In this document: positions 29,923 to 40,538 of the stretch, piece by piece
How positions within the stretch are numbered: position 1 is the stretch's first letter
How the letters are laid out: the number at the start of each line of letters is the position of its first letter
Assembly: GCF_000151665.1 (NCBI RefSeq)
Contig: NW_013171838.1
Coordinates: forward strand, 1,050,107 to 1,114,106
Reading direction: 5' to 3'
From: Blastocystis hominis
Lineage: Eukaryota > Sar > Bigyra > Opalinata > Blastocystidae
DNA length: 64,000 nt
Made by a program: the position numbers and the translations under genes
The notes under the pieces: generated by a model
The model's input: the letters and a program-made list of their open reading frames with translations, nothing else
The model's database searches: none
What the model was told of the DNA's origin: nothing

Positions 29923-30791
29923 ATGAACGACTCGGTATTGCAGGGGAAATGACTTGTAAGGTAGACGTTGGTCGCTGTGATTGGGGCTGCGGGCGTCGGG
30001 AAGACATGTCTGCTGGATTTCTTAGAGGGGCGGTCTTTCTCTGCGAACACCGAGCAGGATCACGAAATCCGACAACGGGTCATTTATTTTACTGCCAAGA
30101 ATCAAAACCAGCCCTTTCGTTTCTGGGACATTTGCGGAGAACGTATCTTGCATTTTCCGCAAACTTAAAGCGTAGTATCTCCGCTAGAACGTTCGCGCCA
30201 ATACTTGATGCACAGTCAAATTATATTGCTCTGCTACAGCATCAATTCATTTGTCCGCTATCTGTTTTCGCTATGAGTGTAGGCATCCTATGAGTACATC
30301 ACCAACTTGTGGGTCGACATTCGAAAGTGTTGTATTAACAATCCAAACATGGTGTTTTTCCTACTAGGACTCAAGAAGGACATGGAGGATGAGCGAGAGG
30401 TGTCGATTCCCGTAGAGCTTTGTTATTCTTGCGATCTAGGAAGCTCGTCGTTTCGCCACAATCAACAACATGCAGTTCACAGAGTTGTCTCTCGTTGTGG
30501 GGCGAGACAGCACCATGTTTAAAGAGCAGTTAGCCACGATTCTGACTCTAACGCGATCCATTCGACTGAACCTGCTGATCCAGGCTTGTTCCCAGCATCT
30601 CTACAGACGGATTCTAAAGGAGGAATCAGGAAATCCGGAGGCGTTGAAGAAGTTGCAGGAGCAGTTGAGGCAGAATCCGTATGAAGCTAAAGTAGTGATG
30701 GAGGACGCGTTTCATGTAGTACTATAAACTGACAAAAAGGGAGCTGGAGGATGAAGTAGAGCGGTTAAAGAAATTGTACCTTAGTCTATAA
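29923..30791 (+). CDS. Divergent Rab-like small GTPase
   Basis: The first exon is 12 nt (MNDS), followed by a 30-nt intron. Motifs: P-loop VIGAAGVGKTCLL; G3 FWDICGE in place of WDTAGQ; FFLLGLKKDMEDERE in place of the usual NKxD; and a G5-like region ATINNMQFTELSLVV that follows EARRFA. After the fold the C-terminus is extended by helices (LYRRILKEESGNPEALKKLQ; LTKRELEDEVERLKKLYLSL) and ends without any prenylatable cysteine. Four or so introns, some placed only approximately. It may be a RabL-type or Roc-like non-prenylated GTPase. TAA at 30789-30791, only 12 nt before the PDCD2 start. Confidence 0.65.
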
Positions 30792-30803
30792 TTCATTGGG
30801 TTC

Positions 30804-32078
30804 ATGTTTTCGAAAAACAGTACGGATATTGTGTTGATCGGAGAGCCATATCGATCAGAGGAGAAATTCACGCTTGTTGACAGCAAAATTGGTGGTTTGC
30901 CTGTTTGGGTCTGAATTGGCGTGTAACGAATAGGTCTGGCAAACTGAAGAGCCGGAGGGATATCCGTTCCACTGTTCTGTGTGTGGAAAGGAAATGTGTT
31001 TGTTAATGCAGGTATTCGTGGTTTTTTAAGATGTCGCTTAGGTTTATGAGCCGACTTCTGCTCTGGATCGTGTTCTCTATGTGTTTTGTTGTAAATCGTC
31101 GAGTTGCCAGCTTTCTCCGCAAGGGTAGCACTGGGATTTTGACTCAATGTGCAGTTGGCGTTGTATTCGTCAGCAAACTGCTGTTCAAGAGGAGGACGTG
31201 AAAGAGGAGGAAGTGAAACCTGCTGCAAAGCCTGCTATTTCAACAGGGCTTTCGTGGGATTTTGGCTCTTCTTCGACTGGATCTGCGTTGTCTTTTAGTT
31301 TTGGACCGACTGCATCGTCGAATGTCTCTACAAAGTCCACCAGCTCGGCATCTGTTTCTGCGAACGCCGATTTGCTGAGCCTTTTATCGAAAATGGAGAA
31401 GAAAACGGGAACTACCTCCGATTCGCAAGCCTTCTCCGCACCGAATCCCTCCGTTCCATCGAATTCGCAGAGCTCGTTCCAATCGAAATCCTCCAAATCG
31501 AAGACCAAGTCCCCATCGAAGGCCGCCTCCGCGGACCAAACCTCGCACCCCCAAGTCCCCGAATTGTTCATCGACGTTTTCCTTTGCTTGTTCTCCGCAT
31601 AACTCGCAGATCTTCGATGAGCCCGAAGCGAAAGCCGCGAGTCACAAGCCGGGCAACGCGAAGAAAGCGAGCGAGCTGACGGTGGAGCGAGGCGAGGGCG
31701 AACTGTACGACCACGACAAGAAGATGTCGCGTCTGTTAAAGTTCCAATCGACCATCCAGCGATGTCCTTCGCAGGTGGTGAGGTAGAGAGAGAGAGGACA
31801 CCATGAGGGGTAGAATCGCGTATCCGAACGGCCAGCCGCTTTTCCCCAGCACCGCGCAGTTGCCCGCGATTCCTCGCTGCGAGTGCGGCGCTGCGCGCGT
31901 GTTCGAGTTGCAGATTCTGCCTACGGTTTTGTCGTTCCTGCCGGCGGACGAGTCTGTCTCGCTGGAGTCGCTGACGAACGAGGAATGGTCCTCCGTGCTG
32001 CTTTACACCTGTGCGAATCACTGCCATCGCGGTGATTCTGCCGCTGACGAAACCGTTGTGGTCTTGCCGCCTTTATAA
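30804..32078 (+). CDS. PDCD2: Programmed cell death protein 2 homologue (PDCD2/Tsr4)
   Basis: PDCD2/Tsr4 proteins chaperone ribosomal protein uS5 (RPS2). The N-terminal half has VLIGEPYRSEEKFTLVDSKI, GGLPVW, the zinc-binding FHCSVCGKEMCLLMQVYEP and VLYVFCCKSSSCQLSPQG. The central part is a Ser-rich linker (SGLSWDFGSSSTGSALSFSF-like). The C-terminal domain has the segments FQSTIQRCPSQVV, GQPLFPSTAQLPAIPRCECG, ARVFELQILPTVLSFL and WSSVLLYTCANHC, matching 'CGAKRIFEFQVMPQLLNYL ... FTCAESC'. At least four short introns. Encoded TAA at 32076-32078. The start at 30804 follows the GTPase stop by 12 nt. Confidence 0.85.
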
Positions 32079-32130
32079 TTCCAATACCAATTCTAATTCC
32101 AATACTAATACCAATTCCAATACCAATCCG
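32079..32130. repeat. Short imperfect AATTCCAATACC repeat
   Basis: About four units of AATTCCAATAC/AATACCAATTC lie in the convergent gap between PDCD2 and valyl-tRNA synthetase. Confidence 0.8.
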
Positions 32131-32206
32131 TCCTTATCAACACGCAAATAAATCACACTCATGCTATTCCTCTACATACCCTTCTCTTCTTCTTTCTCCT
32201 GTTTGT

Positions 32207-32214
32207 AACAAACA
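32207..32214 (-). terminator. TGTTTGTT poly(A) motif creating the ValRS stop
   Basis: T32219, spacer TGTG, then the motif on the minus strand. Confidence 0.9.
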
Positions 32215-32218
32215 CACA

Positions 32219-35200
32219 AATCCTTCTGAGCCAGCTCCTCAAAGCGGCGAATCGACGCCTCCACCTTCTCCATCTCATCCCGCAGTTCGTTCAGCTTCTT
32301 GGCGTCCCGCGCCTTGATCTCCTCGGGCACCTTCACGTACGCCTCCACGTTCATCTTGCCCTCCAGCTTCTCCTTGCGACCCCGGATATCCCGCAGCTGC
32401 GTCTCCAGCTTCTTCAGCTCCTGCGCGAAGTCCACGAGTCCCTGCAGGTTCACCAGCACCGTCACCTTCGGGTTCACGTGCTTCACCGCGCAGCTGTGCG
32501 GGAACGACGCCTCCTGCGACACCAGCACTTCGCCTGCCTGCGTCAGCGTCTTGAAATCGCTCGCCAGGCGCGACAGCACCGCGAAGGTCTCCTCATCGGC
32601 CGCGGCGAGATAGAACGTGGGGTTGTTCTTCCGCGTGAGGTTGTAGTCGCTCTTCAACGAGCGAGCCTCGTGCACCAGGCTGTCCAGCAGCTCCATCTCC
32701 GCCTCCAGCGTGGGGTTGGTCCAGGCGGCGTTCTCGACGGGGTACGTGCACAGCATGATCGACTCGGGGTAGTGGAAGCCGGGGCGAGCGGTCACGCGCT
32801 GCCAGAGCTCCTCGGTGATGAAGGGCATCAGCGGGTGGAGCAGACGCAGACCCTGCTCGAGACAGATGTACAGCGTGAGCTGGGCCTTCTTCTTGGCCTC
32901 GGCGTCGGTGCCGTTGATGACCGGCTTGATCATCTCCAGGTAGCGATCGCAGAGCATGTACAGCCAGAAGTTGTACACCTGCGTGGTCACGCCGGCGAAC
33001 TCGTACTCCTCGAAGCACTTGTTGCACGCCGCGGCGGTCTGCGAGAGCTTGCTGAGGATCCACTGGTCGCGCGGCGCGAGCTGGGCGACGTCCAGGCTGG
33101 CGACGTCCTCCTCGGTGGCGGTGAAGCCCTCCAGATTCATCAGGCCGAACTTCACGGCGTTCCAGAGCTTGTTGCAGAAGTTGCGATAGCCGATCACGCG
33201 CTGGATGTCCAGGTTGATGTTCATGCCCTGGATGGTGTAGGCCAGCAGGCCGAAGCGCAGAGCGTCCGTTCCGCACATGGGGATGCCCTCCGGGAAGTCC
33301 TGGCGCTTGCCCTGCGAGGCACGCTCGACCTCGGCGGGGTCGAGATTGCCGTGGCGGATCTTCTCGAGCATGGACTCCAGGTCGCAGCCGTTGATGATCT
33401 CGAGCGGGTCGATCACGTTGCCCAGCGACTTGGACATCTTGCGGCCGTACTTGTCGCGGATCATCGCGTGCAGATACACCTGGCGGAAGGGCAGCTTGTC
33501 CGTCAGCTCCAGCGACATCATCACCATGCGCGCCACCCAGAAGAACAGAATGTCGTGGCCCGTCTCCAGCAGCGTGGTCGGGAAGAACGCCTCCAGATCC
33601 TCCGTCTGGCGCGGCCAGCCGAACACGGAGAACGGGAACAGGCCCGACGAGAACCACGTGTCCAGCACATCGGGATCCTGCTCCACCGTCACCTCCTCCG
33701 GCTTCACGCCCAGCTTCGCCGCGCCCTTCGCGATGGCCTCCGCCTCGTCATGCGCTGCGACCCACACGTCGTCGTCCTTCACCGCGTCGCCCTGCTTCAC
33801 CAGCACCTTGTACGCGGGGATGCGATGGCCCCACCAGAGCTGGCGGCTGATGCACCAGTCGTGGATGTTCTCCAGCCAGCGGTACCACGTGTTCTCGTGC
33901 TCCTTGGGCAGGATCGACAGCTCGCCCTTGCGCACGGCCTCCACGGCGCGCTGCGCGGCCTCCTTGCAGTCCACGTACCACTGCGGCTTGAGCAGCGGCT
34001 CGACGATGTCGCCGGTGCGCGTGCAGACGGGGATCTGCATCTTGTTGTCCTCCTTCCCGATGAGCAGACCCATCTCTACGCGTCAATCGGAGAAACGGAG
34101 AAGCACTGGCGAGGTCCTCCTCGAGCTTCACGCGGACGTCGAAGCGCATCATGCCGGTGTACGGCGCGCCGTTCTCGTTGATGCGGCCGTCATCGCTGAT
34201 CACGTTGATGAACTCCAAGTGATGGCGGTTTCCGCACTCGAAATCGTTGGGATCGTGCGCAGGCGTGATCTTCACCGCTCCCGTTCCGAAGTTCATGTCC
34301 ACCAAAATGGGGTCCGTGATGATCGGGATGCGTCGCCCATTGATCGGGTGGATCACGTACTTTCCGTGCAGGTGCTTGTAGCGCGGATCGTCGGGGTGCA
34401 CCGCCACGGCCGTATCGCCCAGCATCGTCTCCAGACGCGTCGTCGCCACCACGATCTTCTCGTCCGAGTTCTCCACGGGGTACGCGAACTTCGTGATGCA
34501 GCCGAACTCATAGAGCTTGTCGCCATGGCCGGGCACTTTGCGCAGAGTCCGTCCCTCCAGATCGATGTACTCCACCTCTGCGCCTCACGCCCCTCCTCCA
34601 CGGTTCTACCGATATCCGACAGCGCCGTGCGCAGCTGGCAGCACCAGTTCACCAGACGGCGGCTTCGATAGATCTTGCCCTTCTCGAAGAGGCGCACGAA
34701 GGCCTCCTTCACGGCAGCCGTGAGGTTGGGGTCCATCGTGAACGCCTCGCGGCTCCAGTCCACCGACGTGCCCAGACGACGCAGCTGGTGCGTGATGCTG
34801 TTCGCGTAGTTCCGCTTCCACTCCCACACCTTCTCCACGAACGCTTCACGGCCCAGATCGTGGCGGGTCTTGCCCTCGTCCTTCATCAGCTGCTTCTCCA
34901 CGACCACCTGCGTGGCGATTCCGGCGTGGTCCACGCCAGGCACCCACAGCGTCTCGCAGCCACTCATTCGCTTCCTGGGAGTGAGATTTGGGATGGCGAG
35001 AGAGCGTACCAGCGAACAATGGCGTCCTCAATAGAGTTCGTCAGGGCATGACCGAGATGCAGAGAACCCGTCACGTTGGGAGGTGGAATCACCATCACGA
35101 ACTTCTTCTCGGGAGGAAGCTGCTTGGCGCGCTCCACGCTGGCCTCTACAGCATCACATCGCCCACCGAGAGCTACTGCAGAACCCAGAGGCCTCCCACC

Positions 35201-35636
35201 ACTCTTCCCAAGCGGCCTCAACGGCGTTCGGAGCGTAAGTCGCAGCCATGGGCTCGGACAGGTCTAGTAGAAAGCATACAGTGCGGCTTACCCTTCTTCT
35301 GGCCCTTCGGGGTTTTGTTTACAAACACTGGCTCGGGGGCCTTCGCTTTCTTTTCAGTCTTGGCCGCCTTCTTCTCGCCTCCCTGCGCAGCGCCGTTCTT
35401 TAATCCCCACTAGTCCATCACCCATTTCATCCTGCCCATACAGCCTTCATTTTCTCTTCTTTGCTCATCTTTGGTTTTGCGTTCTTCTGCTTAGCCAACT
35501 TCTTCAACTGACTCTTTGAAAGCTCCTTCGGGGCTTCAGCAGGAGTTTCAGCCGCAGGGGCAGGATTTGTCGTTGCTACCTTTTCGCTCTCAGTGCTAAC
35601 ATCATGAAACGCTAAGCAACAAACATACCTTTCCAT
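32219..35636 (-). CDS. VARS1: Valyl-tRNA synthetase; stop created by polyadenylation
   Basis: Class I synthetase charging tRNA-Val, about 1,080 residues. The first exon is 8 nt; a 33-nt intron (35596-35628) joins it to [19 protein letters not shown] Lys-rich N-terminal extension ([20 protein letters not shown]) is typical of eukaryotic ValRS. HIGH motif HLGHAL lies near 35050, CP1 editing domain [19 protein letters not shown] near 34430, KMSKS as [10 protein letters not shown] near 33430, and an anticodon-binding domain and C-terminal coiled coil follow. The coding frame reads through the apparent stop at 32172. The real end is [11 protein letters not shown], then T32219, a 4-nt spacer and TGTTTGTT, giving UAA. 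Coding GC is high for the window. Confidence 0.93.
35596..35628 (-). promoter_or_regulatory. ValRS intron 1 containing a canonical TGTTTGTT
   Basis: A 33-nt intron after only 8 coding nt. TGTTTGTT is at 35618-35625, 10 nt downstream of the ATG. Confidence 0.7.
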
Positions 35637-35761
35637 GGTAGAGGAACCAAACTACTAAAATGAATTCTAAAACTGTCACACAGAGAAATGAACAAAAATC
35701 GGACCTATTTTTGTAACAAAACCAATTCATTAATAAAGGGGTGTCTTCAACAAAACGAATA

Positions 35762-36582
35762 TTAACTATGATACGGATACGTTTTGTAAAATTCAGGAAG
35801 GTATTCTTCAAAGTACCGATCGAGTTTCGACAGCAGGCGATCGGAGGTCTCGATTCCGAGCAACTCTCGGACTTTCTGGAACTCTCTCTCCAGCTTCTAC
35901 CCAATTCAGCTACGAGATAACGTGTACCTCACTGTGCGAAGTCCCCAGCGCGCCCTCCTCATACACCATAATTTCGATTTCTCCGATGGAGTATGAGGTC
36001 ACGTCTCTCTGTGACTCGTTATCAAATCAAGAGCTCTCTACCCTGGATAGGTCCTCTGTAGGGATCAACCGCGCATTATCAAGATCAATTTTGGTGTGAT
36101 CGTTTCTACTGACAAGAGGATCCGATTCTGTACAATCGATAAGACGTTCGTGTTGTCTCCACAATGGCAAGTGGCTGCAGGCAATGCAGTTTGCTATCAA
36201 ACGTTGGGAACGACTTGAAGAAAGGGTATCTATCTAATTCTTGCGATATCTGCTCCTTTCCTTCTCTCTCCCTTCACATCACGAGTAAGTCGAATGACTA
36301 CACGTAGTACGTTGTCCCCAGTCCCTCGAAGTCGACGGGGTTCACCTTGGGTATGTTTCCCGTCTTGAGCTCCCAAGTGTCTTGTCGCTGACGCAGCCAA
36401 ATGTTTCGGAGGGCTAGCTTTTTGTCTGGGAAGTCGTAGTACGTGTCTAAAAACGTTTTGCTCCCGAGGAAAGTTGCATTGCACGAAGCTAGCTTCTTTG
36501 CTATTGCCTTCATTTGGAAAATGAACTTCTGCTCCACCTAGTCATGATGGGAGTCATTCACAACGACTTCAAGTGCCGCCAT
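35762..36582 (-). CDS. CYTH-domain triphosphatase (thiamine-triphosphatase-like)
   Basis: CYTH-fold phosphohydrolase. The first exon is 15 nt (MAALE). A 30-nt intron splits the catalytic ExExK motif, which reads E-V-E-Q-K across the splice (ALE|VEQKF). Further signatures: FLDTYYDFPDKKLALRNIWL, RQRQDTWELK, LAIVETTRTSYRL, TKIDLDNAR, VTSYSIGEIEIMVYEEGAL and the C-terminal KVRELLGIETSDRLLSKLDR with YFEEYLPEFY, matching ThTPase 'LGI...PGKL.EYL....P..Y'. Several short introns between 36290 and 35930 were placed by eye. TAA at 35762. Hydrolysis of thiamine triphosphate or inorganic tripolyphosphate are both possible. Confidence 0.75.
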
Positions 36583-36837
36583 TCTCTTCTTCTATAATGA
36601 TCGGGTTTATTATGAACATGAAAAGTTGCCAAAAATGAATTCCGTATTAATCACTGAAACAAACCCTCCTAAAATCGTTGAAAGTAGTGAGGAACAGAGG
36701 CAGACATCGTTTTTCTGTTTCTGGTTTATAACTTGTAGGAATAACAATCGTTCGCGTAGTCTCACAGCGTAAAATGAATGGAAGACACTATATCAAATAG
36801 GGGAACAAGACGCTTGTTGATGATGGGAATTGAAGTG

Positions 36838-37387
36838 TTGGCTCACCGAGAGCGGGAACAGGAGGGGTAATGCAAACGATTTATTTTGACAGTTAGGCTG
36901 GAGGTGTATGTTTCTGAAGGACGCGGAGTACGGTAGTGTTTTCTCGGTAATTTTTAGAATAAATCAATCTGCGCAAAAGCATTTGGAGTAATACGATGGT
37001 TTTTGTGGATAATGATGGTTCTGCTCAATTATGCTGATCCCGTTTGCACTCCATTCTGTTTTTAGCATAGATTATTTCTCTCTGCTACGGTATTCAGAAC
37101 TATTCGTTGAAGCCTTCCGTCGTATGGCTCTCTCTAATTGCCATCATCATTTCCATCATATATGCATCCTCTATAAAAATCGCTTTTTCTGTGATTTGCA
37201 TTGTATTCGTAAATCACAGTTGGATTGGCTCTGTTTTAGAATTTCATTCTTCGTATCATCGTATACCGTCTTCGCTATGGCTTTGAAGAATTCAGCTTAT
37301 CGCGTGTTTTTACAGTCTTTTTTGATTCTTTTCTTTGATTCTCTAGCTTCTTTCATTTTGCTTCGTTATCGCCGTAGTGTTTTTTGA
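36838..37387 (+). CDS. Unresolved spliced membrane-protein gene
   Basis: Segments that may join through 25-26-nt introns: EVLAHREREQEVRLEVYVSE then GRGVRINQSAQKHLE (36830-36990), followed by a hydrophobic frame (VVWLSLIAIIISIIYASSIK; IAFSVICIVFVNHSWIG, ~37115-37240) and FVIAVVFFEMVDEAGN near 37360-37410. Exon joins, start and stop are uncertain. A plus-strand TGTTTGTT at 37566-37573 would serve as its poly(A) signal. No family recognised; a two- or three-TM protein is inferred. It is divergent from the CYTH gene. Confidence 0.3.
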
Positions 37388-37452
37388 AATGGTCGACGAG
37401 GCGGGGAATAGTTGCAGGTAGACTGCGCTATTGCTGCTTCCTCCTGCACTTT

Positions 37453-37553
37453 TCATTCGTTCATTCGTTCAAACGTTCAAACGTTCATTCATTCATTCGA
37501 TCGTTCGTTCGTTCGTTCGTTTAATTATTCATTCATTCATTCATCCATTCATG
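37453..37553. repeat. TTCA/TTCG tetranucleotide microsatellite
   Basis: About 25 imperfect units of CATT/TTCG/TTCA between convergent genes. Confidence 0.95.
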
Positions 37554-37598
37554 GATTTATTGCTTGTTTGTTTGACTCTGTTTTGAAAAAAACACGAT

Positions 37599-38560
37599 AG
37601 AGGATCCCTTTCTGTTCAAACAACTCCAAGGTCGCACCCACTTCCTTCTCGGGGAAAACGTTCTCCCCGATTCCCACTTCGGAGGATGTCACACCATGGA
37701 AATCAGAACCACTGCAGCAGAACAGATTGTGCTTATGACAGAACGTGCGATATACCACGCTGCTTGCCTCAGGATGATGGCGAGGAGGGAAACATTCCAC
37801 ACCATCCACGCCGTATTGCAGAGCTTCTTTGCAAACACGAATGGGATAGTTATAGAGCCAGGGATGAGCGACGGCACAGAGACCGTTGAATTTGTGGATG
37901 AACTGGATTGCCTGCTCCAGATTGTAAAGTTTCACAGGTTCGAAGCTGAATGGTACATAAAGTGATAAAAGTATACTATTTGCAGTTATTTCCGATGAAG
38001 CGAATATACGCTTCTGGAATCGTGTTGATATAATGATGCTCCTACACATCAACCACCAAACACAAGCGGGATAAATACCAATAAGCACTGGGCGATGACA
38101 GGGAGACTTGGGTAGCAGTCCTTTGTTTTGGCTTCTATATCCGAATAAGGAATGTGATACCCATCTTGCTCAAGCTTTCCGAGAATCGTTTTGCATCTCT
38201 GAACTCTCACTTCGCGCACATGGGAGTCCATTTCTTCTAGAATCTTGGAGAGATCTGCAGTTTTGGGAAAATAGCACGCCAAGTGAATGTAGTTCTCGGT
38301 ATCAGAGTAAGAAGACAATTCCATCCCGGAAATAATTCGCATTCCATCCTGAACGCGCTCCTTCACCTTCATCACTCCTCGCACTGTATCGTGATCCGTA
38401 ATCGCAACAATCTTCATTCCAATTTTCTTGCATCGACTAAGAAGCTCTTCCACAGAAAGTTTCCCATCCGAGGCATTTGTATGGAGATGCAGGTCGATTC
38501 TTGGCTTGTTCTACCTCGTACCCCGTCACTCTCCCCTACAAGCATAAGGCGAACCGGCAT
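37599..38560 (-). CDS. PHP-domain phosphoesterase (TrpH/YciV-like); stop probably created by polyadenylation
   Basis: Metal-dependent phosphoesterase family that includes 3',5'-nucleoside bisphosphate and RNase AM enzymes. The first exon is 21 nt (MPVRLML), with a 35-nt intron. All PHP metal motifs are visible: PRIDLHLHTNASDGKLS, AITDHDT, IISGMELSSYS, CAVAHPW, and CSGSDFHG near the end. Introns lie near 38070 and 37970. The coding frame ends LFEQKGIL followed by T37599, a 4-nt spacer and TGTTTTTT, a variant of the usual motif, so UAA by polyadenylation is likely. Otherwise the frame would run to 37549 through AT-rich sequence. Confidence 0.8.
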
Positions 38561-38577
38561 AATGCAAATTTCTATCC

Positions 38578-38585
38578 AACAAACA
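38578..38585 (-). terminator. TGTTTGTT poly(A) motif of CCT4
   Basis: 46 nt after the CCT4 stop, 18 nt before the PHP gene start codon (38560). Confidence 0.85.
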
Positions 38586-38630
38586 GCCAACACCCAAACA
38601 CGAGTACGAAAACCCCTCAATTCCCGCTCT

Positions 38631-40361
38631 CTACTTCAAGGTAGCCACCATATCATCGATCTTCAGCATCATGTGCACATACTCCGTCGCCTGCTGAATC
38701 GCACTCGCCGTCACCAGCAATGGCTGGATCACGCCTTCCTCCTTCATATCTCCGATACACCCTCTCTTCACATCAATTCCCGCCGTCTTCTCTCCCATCG
38801 CATGGCGCTGCCTCAGCTCCGTCACCTGCTGAATCGCGTGCATTCCCGCGTTCTCCGCCAAGGTGTACGGCACCACTTCCAACGCCTCCGCGAACGCCCT
38901 CGCGATGATTCGATCCGCGCCTTCCAAAAATCCCGCCCATTTCTGGAACTCCACAAACACCTCCGATTCGGGAGCTCCGCCTCCGACGAGCAGGAAGGGC
39001 TTTTTGACGAGGCAGCGCACGACGCAGAGCGCGTCATGCAGCGAGCGGTCGGACTCGTCGAGCACGAGGTTGTTGGACCCGCGGAGCAGGACGCTGACGG
39101 TGTCGGAGGCGGGGACGCCGGTGATTTGGGTGATGCGACGGCCGTCGAGCTCGACCTCCTCGACGAGGTCGGCGTGGCCGAGTTTGTCGGGAGTGAAGGA
39201 GTCGATGTGGGCGATGGGGCGGCAATGGAGCGTCTGGGAGGTGAGAAGGGAGCGGAGAGAGAGAGAGTACGCGTGCGATGAAGTCGATGTCGTCGCGCTC
39301 GATGTTGCTGAGAACGAGGATTTTGAGTTTGCTGAGGAAGTGGAGCGAGAGCTCGTTGACCGCGTCGCGGAGAATCGACTTCTGCACCAGCAGCACGTTG
39401 CACCCCGCCTGCTTGATCTTCTTGCACATCTGCGCGTGAGCGAGCCTCCGCGAAACCCACGTTGAGGATGTACGCGCGCTCCTCGCGCAGCAGCCGGTCC
39501 ATCTGCGTGTAGTCGTTGATGATCACTTTGTTATCGATGTCCGTCTTCGGAGCCGATAAGTGGAACTGGATCAGCCCGATCTTCGCGTTCTTCACGCTTC
39601 GCACGCCCAGCATGCTCGTGTCGCTCGCGCGCGGGAACACCAGGCCGCGGATCAGCTGGCTGTCATCGATCGTGCCGCCCAGCTGCTTTACGATTTTGAT
39701 GTTTCGCAGATCCACCTGCTTCCGAGCCACGTCGCTCACTTGCAGCACCGCGTCCACCGCGATCGGGGCCAGCACTGCCGAGTTGTTGCTCACCACTTTC
39801 GACGACAACGACGTCGACGCGGCGCGGAGGAGGCTTTCGCGGTCTTCCAGAGAGACAGGGATCGCCATCGAGGAAAGGATCTCCTGGGCCTTCTCCGCGC
39901 AGCGCAGGAAGCAGTCCGCGATCACGGTGGAGTGAATGCCCTTGTTGAGCAGCTTCGTACAGGCATCCAGAAGAGCGCCCGCAATAACCACGACGGTGGT
40001 GGTGCCGTCTCCCGCCTCGATGTCCTGCGCCTTTGAAAGCTCGACCAACATGCGAGCAGCGGGGTGAAGCACCTAGATGTCACGGACGGGCGCGAAACCG
40101 ACTTGGATTTGTCCTAAAATCGTGGCACCATCATTCGTGATGAGAACTTCTCCCTTCTCAGCCTGAATCATTTTATCCATACCACGCGGTCCCAACGAGG
40201 TTCGCACGGCATCTGCCACCGCTAGAAAATGAGGATACCACGAATCAGTGCCCACCTTTCGCAGCTAGAATGTTCGACATGCGAACGTCCTTTGACTTGG
40301 AATCGCCTTCCAATAATTCTCCTTTATTCTGTTGAGTATTTGAAATGGGCTGTCCAGACAT
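38631..40361 (-). CDS. CCT4: T-complex protein 1 subunit delta (CCT4 chaperonin)
   Basis: Subunit of the cytosolic TRiC/CCT ring that folds actin, tubulin and WD40 proteins. The N-terminal exon ([20 protein letters not shown] ... MSNILAAK) joins through a 34-nt intron to [18 protein letters not shown]. Group II chaperonin signatures follow: [27 protein letters not shown], and late [20 protein letters not shown] with [12 protein letters not shown]. Delta identity comes from the ending [20 protein letters not shown] and [13 protein letters not shown]. Four introns; encoded TAG. Near-complete at ~520 residues. Confidence 0.9.
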
Positions 40362-40538
40362 CTGATTATTCAATCAAAAGTGAAATACCAGAACGTTGTG
40401 AATATTTGGAACTCCAAAAATCGTCCCTTCTCCGAATGACGCGTTGTAGATGGTTTGGATAGTTGCATTTAAACGCATTCCTCCCTCTGCCCCTTTGAGC
40501 CTAATTTCAGACTCGTTTCAAATTGAACATCCATTTTG
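40362..40538. promoter_or_regulatory. 177-nt divergent promoter of CCT4 and primase
   Basis: Two start codons point away from each other. The interval contains TTTGGAACTCCAAAAATCGT (40404-40423), a copy of the GGAATTCC-family arm. Confidence 0.5.

Noticed and set aside
32478..34181. A 567-codon open frame on the plus strand, antisense to ValRS
   Set aside because: Its translation is His/Arg/Leu-rich low-complexity sequence, as expected opposite a GC-rich coding strand. The minus strand encodes unmistakable ValRS with HIGH and KMSKS motifs.
37031..37387. The 118-codon hydrophobic plus-strand frame taken as a complete protein
   Set aside because: Its most protein-like parts lie in a neighbouring frame, so it is more likely an unspliced read-through. 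Kept only as a low-confidence spliced gene.
38822..40072. Long minus-strand frame running through CCT4
   Set aside because: Only its first part (to about the ADVQ region) is CCT4 sequence. The rest is a wrong-frame read-through past an unspliced intron, full of Arg/Pro/Ser.
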